64,000 bases of DNA from Pseudomonadota bacterium (lineage in GTDB: Bacteria; Pseudomonadota; Alphaproteobacteria; Rhizobiales; Beijerinckiaceae): assembly GCA_023450615.1 (NCBI GenBank), contig JAEXGT010000034.1:18923-82922 (forward strand), given 5' to 3'. Numbering within the stretch: position 1 is the stretch's first letter; each line of letters begins with the position of its first letter. The position numbers were made by a program, and so were the translations under genes. Shown here piece after piece: positions 52,062 through 60,974 of this stretch. The notes beneath the pieces were generated by a model. It searched no databases and was not told where the DNA came from. It was given only the letters and a program-made list of their open reading frames with translations.

Positions 52062-53873
52062 ATGGCGCTTCCTCCTCTGCTTCTCCTCCAGGAAATTGCT
52101 CTCACTTTCGGCGGTACGCCCTTGATCGAGAGCGCGGACCTCTCCGTTTCCCCCGGCGAGCGGGCCTGTCTCGTGGGCCGCAACGGTTCGGGCAAATCCA
52201 CCCTGCTCAAGATTGCCGCAGGCCTCGTCGAGGCCGACCGCGGCAAGCGCTTCGTGCAGCCGGGAGCCACCGTGCGCTACCTGGCGCAGGAGCCGGATCT
52301 CTCGGCTTTTCCGAACACCCTGGCTTATGTGGAAGCGGGCCTTGGCCCGGGCGACGACCCATACCGGGCGCGTTATCTGCTGGAGCAACTGGGCCTGACC
52401 GGCGAGGAAAAGCCCTCGGACCTCTCCGGCGGCGAGGCTCGCCGTGCTGCGCTGGCTCATGTGCTGGCGCCCCAGCCCGACATCCTGCTGCTGGACGAGC
52501 CCACCAACCATCTCGACCTACCCGCCATCGAGTGGCTGGAAGGCGAGCTGAAGAGCCTGCGTTCGGCGCTGGTGCTCATCAGCCACGACCGGCGCTTTCT
52601 CGAAAGCCTGTCCCAGTCCACCATTTGGCTCGACCGGGGGCGCACCCGCCGCATGGATCAGGGTTTCGCCCATTTCGAGGAATGGCGCGATCAGGTGCTG
52701 GAGCAGGAAGAGGCCGAGCACCACAAGCTCGGCCGCAAGCTCGTGGCCGAGGCCGATTGGCTGCGCTACGGCGTGACCGCCCGGCGCAAGCGCAATGTGC
52801 GCCGTCTCGGCAATCTCCATGCCATGCGCCAGCAATACCGCGACCGCACACGCGCGGTCGGCACCGTCAGCATGACCCTGGCCGAGGCCGAGCAGTCCGG
52901 AACCCTGGTGGTGGAGGCGGAGGGCGTCTCGAAAGCCTACGGCGAACGTCCCATCGTCTTGAACCTGTCCTTGAGGCTTCTGCGGGGCGACCGCCTCGGC
53001 ATCATCGGGCCTAACGGTGCGGGCAAGACCACGCTCATCAATCTGCTGACAGGCAATCTCCAGCCGGATTCCGGCCGGGTGCGCCTGGGCTCCAACCTTC
53101 AGATGGTTACCCTCGACCAGCGCCGCGCGAGCCTCGACCCCAACGCCACGGTGGCGGAAACCCTCACCGGTGGGCGCGGCGACAGCGTCACTATCGGCGG
53201 GCAGACAAAGCACGTCATCGGCTACATGAAGGACTTCCTGTTCTCGCCGGAACAGGCCCGCACCCCCGTGGGCGTGCTCTCAGGCGGTGAGCGCAACCGG
53301 CTCATGCTGGCCCGCGCCCTGGCGCAGCCCTCGAACCTCTTGGTACTCGACGAGCCGACCAACGATCTCGACCTGGAAACCCTCGATCTCCTCCAGGAGA
53401 TGATCACGGATTATTCCGGCACGGTCCTGCTGGTCAGCCACGACCGCGACTTCCTCGACCGCACGGTGAGCTCCGTTCTCGTCTCGGAAGGCGAGGGGCG
53501 CTGGATCGAATATGCGGGCGGCTATTCCGACATGGTGGCCCAGCGCGGGCAGGGCGTGCAGGCGCGCGTCGTCGAAAAGGATGCCAAGCCCAAGAGCGCG
53601 GGCAAGCCTGCGGCTGAGCCATCGCAGAACAACAAGCGCAAACTCAGCTTCAACGAGCAGCACGACCTCAAGACCCTTCCCAAGCGGATGGAAGAGCTGG
53701 AAGCCAAGATCGCCAAGGTGCAGGAGATCCTTGCCGATCCCGAGCTCTATTCCCGCGATCCTGCCCGTTTCCAGAAGGCGATGGATGCCCTCACGCAATT
53801 GCAGGGAGAGTTGCATGCGGCTGAGGAGCGCTGGCTCGAACTGGAGATGCTGCGCGAGGAGCTGGAGGGGTAA
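52062..53873 (+). CDS. uup: ABC-F ATPase, Uup type
   Basis: Soluble tandem ATPase of about 603 residues acting on ribosomes or DNA, with no membrane domain. Walker A GRNGSGKST and GPNGAGKTT, signatures LSGGEARRA and LSGGERNRL, and Walker B LLLDEPTNHLD and LVLDEPTNDLD. The charged coiled-coil C-terminus (about 525-603, ALEAKIAKVQEIL-like) matches Uup rather than EttA. The ATG at 52062 has AGGTGG upstream; a GTG three codons earlier is possible. It stands alone, divergent from the histidine kinase. Confidence 0.92.
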   Translation: MALPPLLLLQEIALTFGGTPLIESADLSVSPGERACLVGRNGSGKSTLLKIAAGLVEADRGKRFVQPGATVRYLAQEPDLSAFPNTLAYVEAGLGPGDDPYRARYLLEQLGLTGEEKPSDLSGGEARRAALAHVLAPQPDILLLDEPTNHLDLPAIEWLEGELKSLRSALVLISHDRRFLESLSQSTIWLDRGRTRRMDQGFAHFEEWRDQVLEQEEAEHHKLGRKLVAEADWLRYGVTARRKRNVRRLGNLHAMRQQYRDRTRAVGTVSMTLAEAEQSGTLVVEAEGVSKAYGERPIVLNLSLRLLRGDRLGIIGPNGAGKTTLINLLTGNLQPDSGRVRLGSNLQMVTLDQRRASLDPNATVAETLTGGRGDSVTIGGQTKHVIGYMKDFLFSPEQARTPVGVLSGGERNRLMLARALAQPSNLLVLDEPTNDLDLETLDLLQEMITDYSGTVLLVSHDRDFLDRTVSSVLVSEGEGRWIEYAGGYSDMVAQRGQGVQARVVEKDAKPKSAGKPAAEPSQNNKRKLSFNEQHDLKTLPKRMEELEAKIAKVQEILADPELYSRDPARFQKAMDALTQLQGELHAAEERWLELEMLREELEG

Positions 53874-54002
53874 GCCGCTGAACACATTCCGGCCCATGAG
53901 TGACAGTTCGGAAAAGGCTTGGCGGCATTGCTGAGGACGAACTCGACACTAAACTGACATGACCCGCTCCTTAGAAGCGGAGTGTCACCCGGGAGGAGTG
54001 CG

Positions 54003-54968
54003 ATGGTTCGTTTTTCACGACATAGCTTGACTGTACTGCTGACGGTGCTCAGTGTCGGAGGCATGCCTTCTGTCCTGCACGCTGCCGACATCGATCGGAA
54101 TGTATTGGCCGAGCGAGTCACCAAGCTGTCGCGCGGCACCCAATGGAAGCCCGTCGAGGCCATTCCCATCAACTTCGTCACCCACCACCCGCAGGGCATG
54201 GTGAAGATCGGCGATACGCTGTTTGTCTCTTCCGTCGAGATCAAGGAGCCGACCAAGCGTTTCCCGCAGCCGGTGGACGGATATGACCGCGACACGGGCG
54301 CGGGCGTCGGGCATCTGTTCAAGATCGACATGAAAGGCAACCTCATCGCCGATATCACCCTCGGCGAGGGAGCCATCTATCACCCGGGCGGGATCGATTA
54401 TGACGGGCGCTATATCTGGGTGCCCGTGGCGGAGTATCGCCCGAACAGCCGCTCCATCGTGTACAGGGTCGATCCGGAGACCATGAAGGCGGAGGAGATG
54501 TTCCGCTTCGCGGATCATGTCGGCGGCGTGGTTCACGATACGGATGATAATTCCTTGCATGGGGTGAGCTGGGGCTCACGCCGGTTTTATCGCTGGACGC
54601 TCGATGATAGCGGCAAGCCGACGAATGCAAGCGAGGCTCCCGAGAAGCTGAGACGGATGAACACGTCGCATTATCTCGATTATCAGGACTGCAAATATGT
54701 CGGCGGTCATCGCATGCTGTGCTCGGGCGTCACTGAAATGCGCGTCACCCCCGATGCGGCTCCCTTCCGGCTCGGCGGTCTGGATCTGGTCAATCTCTCC
54801 GACGGGCGGCCTATCTTCCAAACGCCGGTGCTGCTCTGGACGGCTGGGGGAATGGATATGACTCACAACCCGGTCTGGATGGAGCCGAGCGAGGCGGGAA
54901 TCCGTGGCTATTTCATGCCGGAGGATGACAAGTCCGTGCTCTACATCTACGAAGCCGAGGTGAAGTAG
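54003..54968 (+). CDS. Secreted protein of unknown function (DUF6454-like, tentative)
   Basis: Exported protein of about 321 residues. The signal peptide (start MVRFSRHSLTVLLTVLSVGG) ends near VLHAA. The mature part has repeated short strands with G-x-W/Y/D turns (VKIGDTLFVSSVEIK, GGIDYDGRYIWVPVAEY, VGGHRMLCSGVTEMR), suggesting a beta-propeller. It contains two cysteines near DCKYVGGHRMLC. I recall a domain of unknown function (DUF6454) with this start but am not certain. GGAGGAG precedes the ATG. It stands alone; no function can be given. Confidence 0.75.
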   Translation: MVRFSRHSLTVLLTVLSVGGMPSVLHAADIDRNVLAERVTKLSRGTQWKPVEAIPINFVTHHPQGMVKIGDTLFVSSVEIKEPTKRFPQPVDGYDRDTGAGVGHLFKIDMKGNLIADITLGEGAIYHPGGIDYDGRYIWVPVAEYRPNSRSIVYRVDPETMKAEEMFRFADHVGGVVHDTDDNSLHGVSWGSRRFYRWTLDDSGKPTNASEAPEKLRRMNTSHYLDYQDCKYVGGHRMLCSGVTEMRVTPDAAPFRLGGLDLVNLSDGRPIFQTPVLLWTAGGMDMTHNPVWMEPSEAGIRGYFMPEDDKSVLYIYEAEVK

Positions 54969-55130
54969 GGACTCATCAAGAAGGCTCTGCTTTCAACAGG
55001 TGACGATGTCTCTGGCGGTCATTGTCACCTGCGTTGCTGTCTGGAATTCGCTCAGACCTTTTGGCTCTGTCGCGCGTTTTAGCCCGGACAGCTCGATATT
55101 CCGGCATTGTTCGTCCTCAAGAGATATTCG

Positions 55131-56246
55131 ATGGCACCTGCAAAACTGTTTACGCCCTTTCAAGTCGGAAAGCTCAATCTCGACAATCGCATCGTGATTG
55201 CGCCCATGTGCCAGTACTCGGCTGAGAACGGGTGCATGAACGATTGGCATATGATCCACTTGGGTCAGTTGGCTCTTTCGGGAGCGGCGCTTCTGACGAT
55301 CGAGGCAACCGCCGTCGTGCCCGAAGGGCGCATCACCTATGCCGATGTGGGACTCTATTCGGATGAAACCGCAGCGGCCATGGCGCGCGTTCTCGAAGGC
55401 GTTCGCCGCTGGTCCGACATGCCGATTGCCATTCAGCTGGCGCATGCCGGGCGCAAGGCTTCCAGCGAGGTTCCATGGAAGGGCGGGCGCCAAATCGGAC
55501 CCGACCATGCCAATGGATGGCAGACGGAGGGGCCATCGGCAGTCCCATATGCAGCGAGCGACAATGCTCCGACGGCCATTGATCGAGACAGGCTGGCGCA
55601 GCTTCGCAAAGCGTTCGCGGACTCCGCCAGAAGGGCGGCACGCCTCGGTATTGGAGCCGTGCAGATCCATGCGGCACACGGCTATCTGCTGCACGAGTTC
55701 CTCTCGCCCCTGTCCAACCAGCGGACGGATGAATATGGCGGTTCGCTGGAAAACCGCATGCGCTTTCCTCTGGAAGTTTTCGATGCCATCCGTGAAGCCT
55801 TCCCGGCGGAGCGGCCCGTTACCGTGCGCGTTTCGGGAACGGACTGGGTTGAGGGCGGCTGGACGATTCAAGAAACGATCGCTTTCGCTCAGGCGCTTGA
55901 GGCGCGCGGCTGCGATGCAATCCATGTTTCGAGCGGTGGCCTGAGTTCAGAGCAGCAGATTCCGGTCGGCCCTAATTATCAGGTGCCGTTGGCTCGTGCT
56001 GTGAAGGAAGCGACCAAGATGCCGGTTGTCGCGGTGGGCCTCATCACCGATTACGTGCAGGCCGAAGCGATCCTCGCCACGGGAGAAGCCGACCTCATCG
56101 CGCTCGCCCGGGCCATTCTCTACAATCCCCGCTGGCCATGGCATGCGGCGGCCCATTTCGGCGCTTCGGTCAAGGCCCCGAACCAGTATCTTCGCTCGCA
56201 GCCGCACCAATATCCGAAGCTCTTCGAGATGCGTGCAGACGGCTAA
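55131..56246 (+). CDS. Old Yellow Enzyme family NADH:flavin oxidoreductase, YqjM-like
   Basis: FMN enzyme of about 371 residues that reduces activated C=C bonds with NADPH. NRIVIAPMCQYSAENG carries the Cys of the YqjM class. The catalytic His pair lies in IHAAHGYLLHEFLSPLSNQRTDEYGGS (quoted as HAAHGYLLHEF and NQRTDEYGG), and the FMN phosphate site is near VGLIT. The start at ATG 55131 follows AAGAGAT. It is monocistronic; physiological substrate unknown. Confidence 0.93.
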   Translation: MAPAKLFTPFQVGKLNLDNRIVIAPMCQYSAENGCMNDWHMIHLGQLALSGAALLTIEATAVVPEGRITYADVGLYSDETAAAMARVLEGVRRWSDMPIAIQLAHAGRKASSEVPWKGGRQIGPDHANGWQTEGPSAVPYAASDNAPTAIDRDRLAQLRKAFADSARRAARLGIGAVQIHAAHGYLLHEFLSPLSNQRTDEYGGSLENRMRFPLEVFDAIREAFPAERPVTVRVSGTDWVEGGWTIQETIAFAQALEARGCDAIHVSSGGLSSEQQIPVGPNYQVPLARAVKEATKMPVVAVGLITDYVQAEAILATGEADLIALARAILYNPRWPWHAAAHFGASVKAPNQYLRSQPHQYPKLFEMRADG

Positions 56247-56264
56247 CGGTTCCCGAAGGCGGCT

Positions 56265-56483
56265 TCAGGAGCCGCCTTCGTCCAGCGTGAATCCCGCCTT
56301 CAGCACAACCTGATAATGGCGCACCTCGCCGTCCTCGATGTGCCCGCGCATTTGCATGACCTCGAACCAGCGCATGTTGCGCAAGGTTTTGCTGGCCCGC
56401 GTGATCGCGGTCTGGATCGCGTCCTCAATGCTTGTTTCCGATGAGCCGACGAGCTCGACGACTTTGTAGACGTGATCGTTCAT
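56265..56483 (-). CDS. Dodecin
   Basis: Small flavin-storage protein of about 72 residues that forms a hollow dodecamer. It starts MNDHVYKVVELVGSSETSIED, and the WFEVMQMRGHIEDGEVRHYQVVLKAGF block (WFEVMQMRGHI end given) contains the flavin-stacking Trp and the conserved dodecin strand. GGAG six bases upstream of ATG 56483 fixes the start. It ends 18 bp from the convergent OYE gene, which also uses FMN, but a functional link is not shown. Confidence 0.93.
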   Translation of the reverse strand: MNDHVYKVVELVGSSETSIEDAIQTAITRASKTLRNMRWFEVMQMRGHIEDGEVRHYQVVLKAGFTLDEGGS

Positions 56484-56668
56484 CAGGTGCTCCATGATTG
56501 GTCGCAAGGTTGAATTGGAGCCGCTTGGAGAGATGCCTAGACCTGTCTTCAAGGAAAGTTTGGGAGCAATTACACGAAATAGCCGAGACGCCCAGGAACA
56601 TAGGATGATGTTCCATCGTTGGGGAGCATCAACTCGGCCATATGGCCGGGCGCAGGAGGGAATATTCC

Positions 56669-57196
56669 ATGAACTTCAAGATTGCTCTTTTGGCGAGCGC
56701 ACTGACATTGGGTATGGCAGGCTGCATGACGCCGACGGCATCCGCTCCTCCCGTTGCCGTCACGACGGCATCGGTATTCGTTCCGACGGCAGCTTCCTCA
56801 AACCTGTTCGAGATCGAGTCGAGCCAGCTGGCCCTGCGCCGCGCGCGCGATCCGGAGGTCCGCCGCTTTGCCCGGCAAATGATCCGCGACCATAACCTCG
56901 CAACCCGCCGCATGGCATCGACCCTGCGTAGCGCAGGCATGCCCGTGCCGCCCCCGGCTCTTAACGCCAAGCACCAGCAGATGCTGGCGACCGTCGAAGG
57001 GGCTTCCGATTTCGATGCGGCTTACGTGAATGCCCAGCTCATGGCGCACCAGGAAGCCGTTGACCTGTTCACGTCCTACTCCTCGAACGGAGACGTGCCC
57101 CAGCTGACCTCCTTCGCGGCCCAGACCCTGCCGACCCTGCAGATGCATCTCGACCACGTGCAGAGACTGAGCGGCGGCACAGCCGCAGGCATGTAA
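56669..57196 (+). CDS. DUF4142 lipoprotein-like protein
   Basis: Predicted exported lipoprotein of 175 residues. The N-terminus MNFKIALLASALTLGMAGC ends with a lipobox (LGMAGC). The mature part has the DUF4142 helical bundle: LFEIESSQLALRRARDPEVRRFARQMIRDH (quoted as LFEIESSQLAL and RRFARQMIRDH), then MLATVEGASDFDAAYVNAQ. The family is ferritin-like in fold but lacks a clear metal motif. GGAGGG precedes the ATG. Function unknown; possibly an envelope stress protein. Confidence 0.85.
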   Translation: MNFKIALLASALTLGMAGCMTPTASAPPVAVTTASVFVPTAASSNLFEIESSQLALRRARDPEVRRFARQMIRDHNLATRRMASTLRSAGMPVPPPALNAKHQQMLATVEGASDFDAAYVNAQLMAHQEAVDLFTSYSSNGDVPQLTSFAAQTLPTLQMHLDHVQRLSGGTAAGM

Positions 57197-57220
57197 GGGC
57201 TTCGTACCCTCAAAGTGCTG

Positions 57221-57249
57221 AGCCGCCGGAAACCCGGCGGCTTTTCTTT
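57221..57249. terminator. Terminator after DUF4142 gene
   Basis: GCCGCCGG (57222-57229), loop AAAC, CCGGCGGC (57234-57241) and a TTTTCTTT run. It sits between the convergent DUF4142 and fumarylacetoacetase-like genes and overlaps the stop codon of the latter. Confidence 0.85.
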
Positions 57250-58273
57250 AGGCTGGGTTGTCCTGGTTATACGACACCACTTTCTGCTCGATGGCGCCGA
57301 AGATCGAGAAGCCACCCTTGTCCTTCATCTCGATGCGGATCGTATCGCCGAAGCGCAGGAAGGGCGTGCGTGGCTCGCCGTAGAGGATGGTTTCGACTGT
57401 TCGCTGCTCCGCCAGGCACGAGTAGCCGAGGCCTCCCTCCGCGACAGGCTTGCCCGGCCCGCCGCCCTCGTCCCTGTTGGAAACCGTGCCTGAGCCGATG
57501 ACGGTGCCCGCCCCGAGAGGGCGGGTTTTCGCCGCGTGGGCGATGAGGGTCGGGAAGTCGAAGGTCATGTCCACCCCGGCATTGGGCTTGCCGATGGGCT
57601 TGCCGTTGAGGACTGAGAGGAGGGGCAGATGGAGCTTGCCGCCGTCCCAGGCATCTCCCAGTTCATCAGGGGTGACGGCAACCGGCGACAGGGCCGAGGA
57701 CGGCTTCGAGTGAAAGAAGCCGAAGCCTTTTGCCAGTTCCGCCGGAATGAGGTTTCTCAAGGAGACGTCATTGACGAGGACCACGAGGCGGATGGCTTTG
57801 GCCGCTTCCTCCGGCGTAGCGCCCATGGGAACATCGTCCGTGATTACGGCGATTTCCGCTTCGAAATCAATGCCATGGGCCTCGTCCACGGCGGGGATCG
57901 GGTCGCGGGGGCAGAGGAAGGTATCCGACCCGCCTTGATACATGAGCGGGTCGGTCCAGAAGGATTCCGGCATCTCGGCCCCCCGGGCTTTGCGTACCAG
58001 CTCTACGTGATTCACATAGGCCGAACCGTCCGCCCACTGGTAAGAGCGGGGCAGGGGTGAAGCGCAGTCATGCTCGTGAAACCTGAAGGAGGGCACGGAC
58101 CCGTGTTCGAGCTGCTCCGCGAGGTCACGGAGGCGAGGCTCGACTTTTTCCCAATCGTCGAGGGCTTGCTGTAGCGTCGGAACAATGAAAAATGCGTCCG
58201 TCGCGCGGGTCAGGTCCCTCGAGACGATCACGAGCCGGCCATCACGGCCCTGTTTGAGCGAAGAGAGCTTCAT
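57248..58273 (-). CDS. Fumarylacetoacetate hydrolase family protein, probable fumarylacetoacetase
   Basis: Predicted to split fumarylacetoacetate into fumarate and acetoacetate, the last step of tyrosine degradation. About 341 residues. DFEAEIAVITDDVP carries metal-binding acids of the FAH fold, with VVLVNDVSLRN and GSGTVSNRDEGGGPGKP typical of the bacterial short form. It is smaller than the animal enzyme (about 420). The start at ATG 58273 has AGGAGGG upstream. It lies near hmgA, maiA and hppD, which supports fumarylacetoacetase rather than another FAH-fold enzyme, and is divergent from the TakP-like gene. Confidence 0.88.
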   Translation of the reverse strand: MKLSSLKQGRDGRLVIVSRDLTRATDAFFIVPTLQQALDDWEKVEPRLRDLAEQLEHGSVPSFRFHEHDCASPLPRSYQWADGSAYVNHVELVRKARGAEMPESFWTDPLMYQGGSDTFLCPRDPIPAVDEAHGIDFEAEIAVITDDVPMGATPEEAAKAIRLVVLVNDVSLRNLIPAELAKGFGFFHSKPSSALSPVAVTPDELGDAWDGGKLHLPLLSVLNGKPIGKPNAGVDMTFDFPTLIAHAAKTRPLGAGTVIGSGTVSNRDEGGGPGKPVAEGGLGYSCLAEQRTVETILYGEPRTPFLRFGDTIRIEMKDKGGFSIFGAIEQKVVSYNQDNPA

Positions 58274-58299
58274 AGCCACCCTCCTGGTTGTTGTGGTTT

Positions 58300-58316
58300 A
58301 TTGAGCTTGCAACGAA
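58300..58316. promoter_or_regulatory. Degenerate HmgR-like site between the fumarylacetoacetase and TRAP genes
   Basis: ATTGA-GCTT-GCAACGAA keeps the TTG-N6-CAA core and the GCAACGAA right half of the two sites in the hmgA/hmgR region. It lies in the 64-bp divergent gap. The left half is only three of five matches, so this is tentative. Confidence 0.4.
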
Positions 58317-58337
58317 AGAGTGTGCGGGAAAACGCCT

Positions 58338-59435
58338 ATGACGACGATGAAAAGAAGAAACTTCCTGAAGGGCGCCGGCCTTGCGGCTGCGGCCACCACG
58401 GTGGCGGCTCCCGCCATTGCTCAATCCAGCCCCGAGATCCGCTGGCGTCTGACCTCGAGCTTCCCCAAGTCGCTCGACACGATTTTCGGCACCGCCCAGA
58501 CCTTCGCCAAGTACATGGCGGAAGCGACCGACGGAAAATTCCAGATTCAGGTCTTCGCTCCGGGCGAGATCGTGGGCGGCCTCCAGGCCATGGATGCGGT
58601 CGAGAATGGCTCGATCGAATGCGCCCATACCCCGCTGTACTACTATATCGGCCGTGAGCCGGCGCTCGGCGTCGCCACCGGCCTGCCGTTCAGCCTCAAT
58701 GCCCGTCAGTCCCATTCCTGGTGGCATTTCGCAGGCGGCCGGGAGATCATCAACGACATCCTCGCCAAGTATAACTGCACCTCGCTGGTCTGCGGCAACT
58801 CGGGCGCACAGATGGGTGGCTTCTTCCGCAAGGAAATCAATACCGTCGATGACCTGAAGGGCCTCAAGTTCCGCATCGGCGGTCTCGGCGGACAGGTGCT
58901 CGCCAAGCTCGGCGTCGTGCCGCAGCAGGTTGCGCCGGGCGATGTGTATCCCGCTCTCGAACGCGGCACGCTGGACGCCGCCGAGTTCGTCGGTCCCTAC
59001 GATGACGAGAAGCTCGGCTTCCTGAAGGTGGCCAAGTACTACTATGCCCCCGGCTTCTGGGAAGGCGGCGCCATGCTGCACCTCGTCATCAACAAGGCGA
59101 AGTGGGACGAGCTGCCCAAGCACTACCAGGCCATCATGGCCAACGCGTCGGAAGCCGCGAATAACTGGATGCTCGCCAAGTACGATGCCGTGAACGGCCA
59201 GGCGCTGCGCCGCATGGTCGGCGCGGGCGCGGAGCTTCGCACCTTCTCCCAGCCCGTCATGGAGGCTTCGCTCAAAGCCGCGAACGAGCTCTATACGGAG
59301 CTCTCCGCCAAGAACGAGAACTTCAAGAAGGCCTATGACTCGATGGTGGCCTACCGCAACGATGTGCTGCCCTGGTGGCAGCTCAACGAGTACGCCTTCG
59401 ACACCTTCATGATCCGCACGCGCGGCAAGGCGTAA
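58338..59435 (+). CDS. TRAP transporter substrate-binding protein, TakP-like (second copy)
   Basis: Periplasmic DctP-family protein of about 365 residues, a paralogue of the one at 38486. The signal region has KRRNFLKGAGLAAAATTVAAP. The mature part shares PEIRWRLTS, FPKSLDTIFG, GPYDDEKLGF and PGFWEGG with its paralogue, but differs where the ligand pocket is expected (for example SSIECAHTPLYYYIG-like region, here NGSIECAHTPLYYYIG). No membrane TRAP genes are near. Its place inside the tyrosine cluster suggests uptake of a keto acid such as hydroxyphenylpyruvate, which is inference. Confidence 0.92.
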   Translation: MTTMKRRNFLKGAGLAAAATTVAAPAIAQSSPEIRWRLTSSFPKSLDTIFGTAQTFAKYMAEATDGKFQIQVFAPGEIVGGLQAMDAVENGSIECAHTPLYYYIGREPALGVATGLPFSLNARQSHSWWHFAGGREIINDILAKYNCTSLVCGNSGAQMGGFFRKEINTVDDLKGLKFRIGGLGGQVLAKLGVVPQQVAPGDVYPALERGTLDAAEFVGPYDDEKLGFLKVAKYYYAPGFWEGGAMLHLVINKAKWDELPKHYQAIMANASEAANNWMLAKYDAVNGQALRRMVGAGAELRTFSQPVMEASLKAANELYTELSAKNENFKKAYDSMVAYRNDVLPWWQLNEYAFDTFMIRTRGKA

Positions 59436-59459
59436 ATCATCGGGACTTTGTCTGCCGAA

Positions 59460-59488
59460 GAAAGGCCGGTGCTCTGCACCGGCCTTTC
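59460..59488. terminator. Bidirectional terminator
   Basis: GAAAGGCCGGTGC (59460-59472) and GCACCGGCCTTTC (59476-59488) form a perfect 13-bp stem with a 3-nt loop between the convergent TakP-like gene and hmgA. A/T-rich flanks on both sides suit termination from either direction. Confidence 0.88.
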
Positions 59489-59512
59489 GTATTTGCAGAA
59501 GCAGCACTTCTC

Positions 59513-60880
59513 TCATTTGGGCTCGCGTTGGCTCGGATCGAAGTGCTTCTTCAGGTCCTTCCAGCAATCGATGTAATTGTCCTGCAACGTTGAGAGTTCG
59601 GCGGCGTATTTCGTTACACGCTGGGGGAAGCGCGTTTCGAACATGAAGGCCATGGTGCCGGTGAGCTTCACGGGTTTCAGCTCCACGTTGCTCGCGTGCT
59701 CGAACGCCGTAGTGTCGGGCCCATGCGCCAGCATCTGGTTGTGCAACGAGAAGCCGCCCGGCACGAAGCCTTCGGGTTTGGCGTCGTAGATGCCGTAAAC
59801 GAGCCCCATGAATTCCGACATCAGGTTACGGTGATACCAGGGCGGGCGGAATGTGTTCTCCGCCACCGACCAGCGCTCGGGGAAGATCACGAAGTCGACG
59901 TTCGCCGTACCGGGTGTTTCCGACGGCGCAGTGAGCACCGTAAAGATCGATGGATCGGGATGGTCGAACATGATCGCGCCGACCGGCGAGAAATGACGCA
60001 GGTCGTATTTGTAGGGCGCGTAATTGCCGTGCCATGCCACCACGTCGAGGGGCGATTGCTCGATCTCGGTGCGATAAAGCTCGCCTCCCCATTTCACGAA
60101 GAGGAAGGAGAGGGCTTCCTTGTCCTCGTAGGCCGCAACCGGCGTGAGGAAATCGCGCGGATTGGCAAGGCAGTTCGCGCCGATGGGGCCGCGATCGGGG
60201 AGGGTGAAGGCGCCGCCGTAATTCTCGCACACATAGGCGCGCGCGGAACCGTTGAGGAGTTCGACCTTGAAGATCACCCCGCGTGGGATGATGCAGATCT
60301 CGCCGGGCTCGATGTCGATCACGCCGAACTCGGTGCGAAAGCGCAAACTGCCGTCCTGCGCCACGACGAGGTATTCGCCGTCCGCGTTGAAGAAATATTC
60401 GTTGTCCATGGAGCGGGTGACGAGAAGCACGTGCGCTGCCATGCCCACCTGCGTGTCTGAATCGCCCGCCGTGGTGATGGTGCGAAGGCCTGTCACGAAG
60501 GTCAGCGCCTCATCCGGAACCGGTGTCGGGTCCCAGCGCAGCTGGCCGAGCGGCAGATCGCTTTCCTCGCGGGCTGCGGGCGCAGTCCTCATCAGGCCCT
60601 TGTCGACTTTTACGTAGCGGCCCGAATGCTTCACGCTCGGGCGGATGCGGTAGAGCCAGGAGCGTTGGTTCGTGGCCTGCGGGGCCGTGAAGGGCGAGCC
60701 CGAAAGCTGCTCCGCATAGAGGCCGTAATTGAGCTTCTGCGGCGAGTTGCGCCCGATGGGCAGCGCGCCCTCAAGAGCCTCCGTTTCAAAGGAGTTTCCG
60801 AAGCCGGACATATAGCCCGGCATGATCGCGCTTTTGCGGTTCTGTCCGGATTGGAAGCCGGAGACGTTCTGAACGTTCAT
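59513..60880 (-). CDS. hmgA: Homogentisate 1,2-dioxygenase
   Basis: Opens the ring of homogentisate to maleylacetoacetate with Fe(II) and oxygen. The protein of 455 residues begins MNVQNVSGFQSG and then PGYMSGFGNSFETEALEGALP, the conserved opening (quoted in parts). The iron ligands lie in PPWYHRNLMSEFMGL and in the NQMLAHGPD region. RRITTAGDSDTQVG-like sequence (here TITTAGDS) also matches. AGGGAGA precedes the ATG. It is divergent from hmgR across a region with two direct-repeat operators. Confidence 0.97.
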   Translation of the reverse strand: MNVQNVSGFQSGQNRKSAIMPGYMSGFGNSFETEALEGALPIGRNSPQKLNYGLYAEQLSGSPFTAPQATNQRSWLYRIRPSVKHSGRYVKVDKGLMRTAPAAREESDLPLGQLRWDPTPVPDEALTFVTGLRTITTAGDSDTQVGMAAHVLLVTRSMDNEYFFNADGEYLVVAQDGSLRFRTEFGVIDIEPGEICIIPRGVIFKVELLNGSARAYVCENYGGAFTLPDRGPIGANCLANPRDFLTPVAAYEDKEALSFLFVKWGGELYRTEIEQSPLDVVAWHGNYAPYKYDLRHFSPVGAIMFDHPDPSIFTVLTAPSETPGTANVDFVIFPERWSVAENTFRPPWYHRNLMSEFMGLVYGIYDAKPEGFVPGGFSLHNQMLAHGPDTTAFEHASNVELKPVKLTGTMAFMFETRFPQRVTKYAAELSTLQDNYIDCWKDLKKHFDPSQREPK

Positions 60881-60945
60881 GGCATTCTCCCTGGAACGGA
60901 GCCGATTGCGGTCAGGATTGATATTGACCGGACGGCCCGCAAATC

Positions 60946-60971
60946 TAGTTGCTTGTGCAACGAATTTGTCA
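60946..60971. promoter_or_regulatory. HmgR-like operator, copy 1
   Basis: A 26-bp unit containing the perfect inverted repeat GTTGC-TTGT-GCAAC (60948-60961), followed by GAATTTGTCA. It is repeated 29 bp further on with only the four spacer bases changed. It lies between hmgA and the MarR-type gene, where such regulators bind. Confidence 0.7.
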
Positions 60972-60974
60972 TAT

